From Haemonchus contortus (lineage: Eukaryota > Nematoda > Chromadorea > Rhabditida > Trichostrongylidae): 64,000 bases of DNA. The translations under genes were made by a program, and so were the position numbers. Where the stretch lies: contig LS997565.1 of NCBI GenBank assembly GCA_000469685.2, forward strand, positions 8,877,005 through 8,941,004, in the 5' to 3' direction. Shown here one piece after another: positions 61,401 through 64,000 of the stretch. The notes beneath the pieces are model-generated. The model was not told the DNA's origin and ran no database searches. It saw only the letters and a program-made list of their open reading frames with translations. Positions within the stretch are counted from its first letter, which is position 1, and each line of letters begins with the position of its first letter.

Positions 61401-63885
61401 CTGTGGTAGAGCCGAATAATGAGTTTGGAGCTCAGAACTGGAAGTTCCTAATTCTGTTCCAATGTTCGTTGCTGTGCTACACACTTTTCCCGAAGTGGCA
61501 CCAACACAAACTCATTTGGGATTTGATTTTTGAATGGGCAGCCACAAATTGTTTGCGACCTGTTGGCCCGTGCAAGAAATTTTTTTTCGATTACAAGACG
61601 TGAGGAGTTTTCGGTCAATGATTGTGACAGCTCAAAATTGCAGGCAACTGCCGACATCACACATCATGGCTCAAAGGGTAGACGTGGAACAGTGGTAAAT
61701 AGAGCTGTTACCGTAGAAAACTGGTTTTGGGAAGAGAAAACACTGATTTCTCCATTGGCTGGGCCTAATTAGCCATTAAATGGGTCACATTCGCTTTCAA
61801 GTGCCACCATATTGCCTTCTGAAAGCCAGGCGAGTGATGCCTTCCAAGAAGGGGCTGGCTATCAACAACCGCTTTATTTCCTTCCTACGCCTTATAGAAT
61901 CCTTGTCATTACGAACAGAAACGCAGGGAGGTTTCTCTCAAAGCAAGGGCCCGGTAGCGAAAACCTAGAAGACAAGTTAGCATTAGAGAGAGGCTTAAAA
62001 AGGGTCCATCACATGACATCATGGGGTCGAAAGGCAAGGGAACGGGAAGAGAAGGGGATCCATTACAATGCGCAGGAAACTGATAAATCTTCCCAATTTC
62101 AAGTAGAACTCAAATGATTGGTTTTTCGTACCCCCGAAAATTCAAGCGGTTGCTGTTGAGATTTGATGAAAACATCCAAAACGAAAGAAGAAAATAAGGG
62201 TAAATAACAGCAAGGCTTTTGCTAACGACGGATCAAAATGTCGTCAGCATAAGCCATTTTTGGGCTGGTTTTCGAGACTTCAACGAACACTTAATCCTAG
62301 GTAGCAGCACCCGGAATTCGTTATGGGAGGGCTCCGATGGTTGTTTCCTGTTTCGGGAAAAAACTCATGAGATTTATGTTGGAGAGGGGACATTTGTCAC
62401 AGCCCTTGAATCTGGCTTGAAGTTTTTTCTGGAGAAAATATTAAGGCAAAGGTTTTTGAGTCTCCGAGAAGCCAAAGAGAACAGCTTGGGTAATTGGTGG
62501 TAGGGTTGGAAAGAAATGAAACGAGTAGGAAGTGGAGAAGAGGAATGACAAATGGTGTCGCTGTAATAAGGGCGTTTCGCGAGCCCAATATAACCCAGTC
62601 GAATTCATCCTGAGCCACAGAGCTTTTCATTTCTTTGCGTCAGCTTCCCATGGGACTATAAAAACACTAACTAATACAGATTTCAATAGAATTCAGCCAA
62701 CAGCCAAGATTAATGACAAAGATTTATTTGGGTGACCTTTCAGCGTTACCGCCCTTGTTGGCGAAGCCTTTGAGATTGACCTCCCGGGGGATAAGCTAGA
62801 TTGCTACTGAAATTCATAACGAAAGGAATATACCGTTGTCCAAAGTGAGTAGAAAGTGAACGTCACTAGCTTTACATTTTATGGCCCCTGAAGCCCGTAT
62901 ATCGGCTGTGCACTTGCCCAAACACCACTGCGACTCTAAAAAGAAGTCAGCTGCATGGGCTCATTCCCGAATAATACCGACTCAAAGAGCGCTACCGTCT
63001 GCTCCATGGGAGGGGTTGGAGTGAATTTTGCTCACCAGGTGGTACATTTAACGCTGGAATAATGACGTTAGGCTGAAAATTTCAGCAAGTAAAGTGAATG
63101 ACAGAGGTAACAATGGCCGTTGAAGAAAAACCAAAAGAGGATAAACTCAACAATTCAACCATTCACTGAGTTTCGTACCAGTCCGTGTCAAGGCATTTCA
63201 TGAAGAGTACGTCGCCTGTACGTTGCTTCTACCACGAACCTACTTACTAAATAGGGGTTTGAAGTGAGTTAAGAGGTAACATGTCTCTTGAGAACATGGG
63301 ACAGAACCTCTATGTCGACCCGTGATTCCCAGTTTAACCACGAGGTTTTGACTTAGGCTATGTCCTTCCTTCCCGAGTATGATCCCATATGCTTTAGGCG
63401 CTCCATAGCCCAGATATGGACTGAAGACAGAATCACCATCATCTTCCCTATCAGCTGAATACATAACCTTAACTGTCATCTCTCGATCTATCATCCGTTC
63501 ACTTTCCCACATCACTTCTTAAATGAGGTTGTGCTACCGTATACTGAACCTTGATATGAATAGAAGTTCGACCCCAGACTGACTGTTTCGAAACGGATAC
63601 CACTTGAACGCTTTTAGACCTAGATCGAGATAGCTATGAGTCGAGGGCCGTTTTTCTAGATGGCTCTTCAAGCTTCTCGAGCCACTTTGGAGACTCTGGA
63701 ACTGAATGAGATGGCTATAAAAACGTTAACTATGAGAGCATTCTATTAATAGATCGAGAAATCAGAGACCAGCTATTTCACATTCCAGCCCATTGCTAAT
63801 GCTGCTTTCCTGGGATTGCTCACTCAGATTCACCGACGAAGTCGACAGCTTATGTCCTGGCGTTATTTGATGGAAAGACCATCTG
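58436..63885. other. No supported gene; interspersed repeat-like DNA
   Basis: Minus-strand frames at 58907-59128, 59145-59354, 59700-59992, 61448-61660, 62397-62630 and 63240-63515, and plus-strand frames at 61530-62117 and 62219-62503, were read and none matches a known domain with coherent exon structure. A small (CA)n run lies at 61148-61160. Confidence 0.35.
60320..60465. repeat. Diverged ~100-bp direct duplication
   Basis: AATCTCAGGAACCATTTTTA with TCGTGAAGTGTGCCT near 60323 is echoed about 100 bp later by ATATCTCAGGGACCATTCTC with TCGTAAACTGTACCT. Only the aligned cores are clear; the ends are uncertain. Confidence 0.5.
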
Positions 63886-64000
63886 TCATCTATGAAAAAA
63901 GGCAGTAACTTCTTTCAATACCTCTACAGTATTCCCCGCATCTAACGCAAATCGCTTCATTCCTGCAACTTCGGAAGGAATGGGTGGAAACGATGGCACT
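63886..64000 (-). CDS. Possible 3'-terminal coding segment of an unidentified gene entering from the right edge
   Basis: On the minus strand a frame is open from the window edge for about 37 codons to a TGA at 63888-63886. It contains FPPIPSEVAGMKRFALDAGN and ends LKEVTAFFHR, a plausible amphipathic C-terminus with sensible codon choice. No splice acceptor is needed inside the window, no polyadenylation signal was found downstream, and I recognise no family. A chance open frame of this length is quite possible. Confidence 0.3.
   Translation of the reverse strand, partial: VPSFPPIPSEVAGMKRFALDAGNTVEVLKEVTAFFHR

Overview
The window reads as intron-rich, repeat-laden animal nuclear DNA, most likely from a parasitic clade V (strongylid or hookworm-like) nematode. 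The supporting signs are TTTTCAG-type 3' splice sites, a LACT-type serine beta-lactamase-like gene, a globin with an N-terminal extension, large introns, and a dense load of SINE-like and fold-back repeats. The taxon is inferred; no rRNA, mitochondrial or spliced-leader marker lies in the window. No prokaryotic operon, CRISPR array or recognisable autonomous transposon gene was seen.

Left edge (1-5.4 kb): seven exons of a beta-lactamase-like gene run leftward on the minus strand from an ATG at 4067. The C-terminus lies beyond position 1. Its introns carry a SINE with target-site duplication and an exact 49-bp tandem duplication beside a splice acceptor. Just upstream and divergent, two ~390-bp arms of a large inverted repeat (4145-5392) flank one plausible plus-strand coding exon (4672-4822).

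5.4-18.3 kb: no gene could be supported. The stretch holds a full SINE (7111-7391), a GC-rich nested fold-back element (10355-10797), two tRNA-like repeat heads and interspersed repeat DNA.

18.3-21.8 kb: a six-exon globin gene on the minus strand, with clean splice sites and consistent phases. It encodes about 236 residues if translation starts at 21728.

21.8-63.8 kb: no gene could be supported. The stretch holds degenerate tandem blocks (28.3-29.5 kb, 32.1-32.3 kb, 38.9-39.2 kb), a long CAGA microsatellite (38.1-38.3 kb), an AT-rich tract (48.0-48.4 kb), a 1.4-kb satellite with a 17-bp unit and ~314-bp higher-order period (50.0-51.4 kb), and most copies of the tRNA-derived SINE family. At the right edge a short minus-strand open frame may be the last exon of another gene.

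The two well-supported genes have no evident functional link. Both were assembled by hand from splice signals, reading phase and family resemblance.
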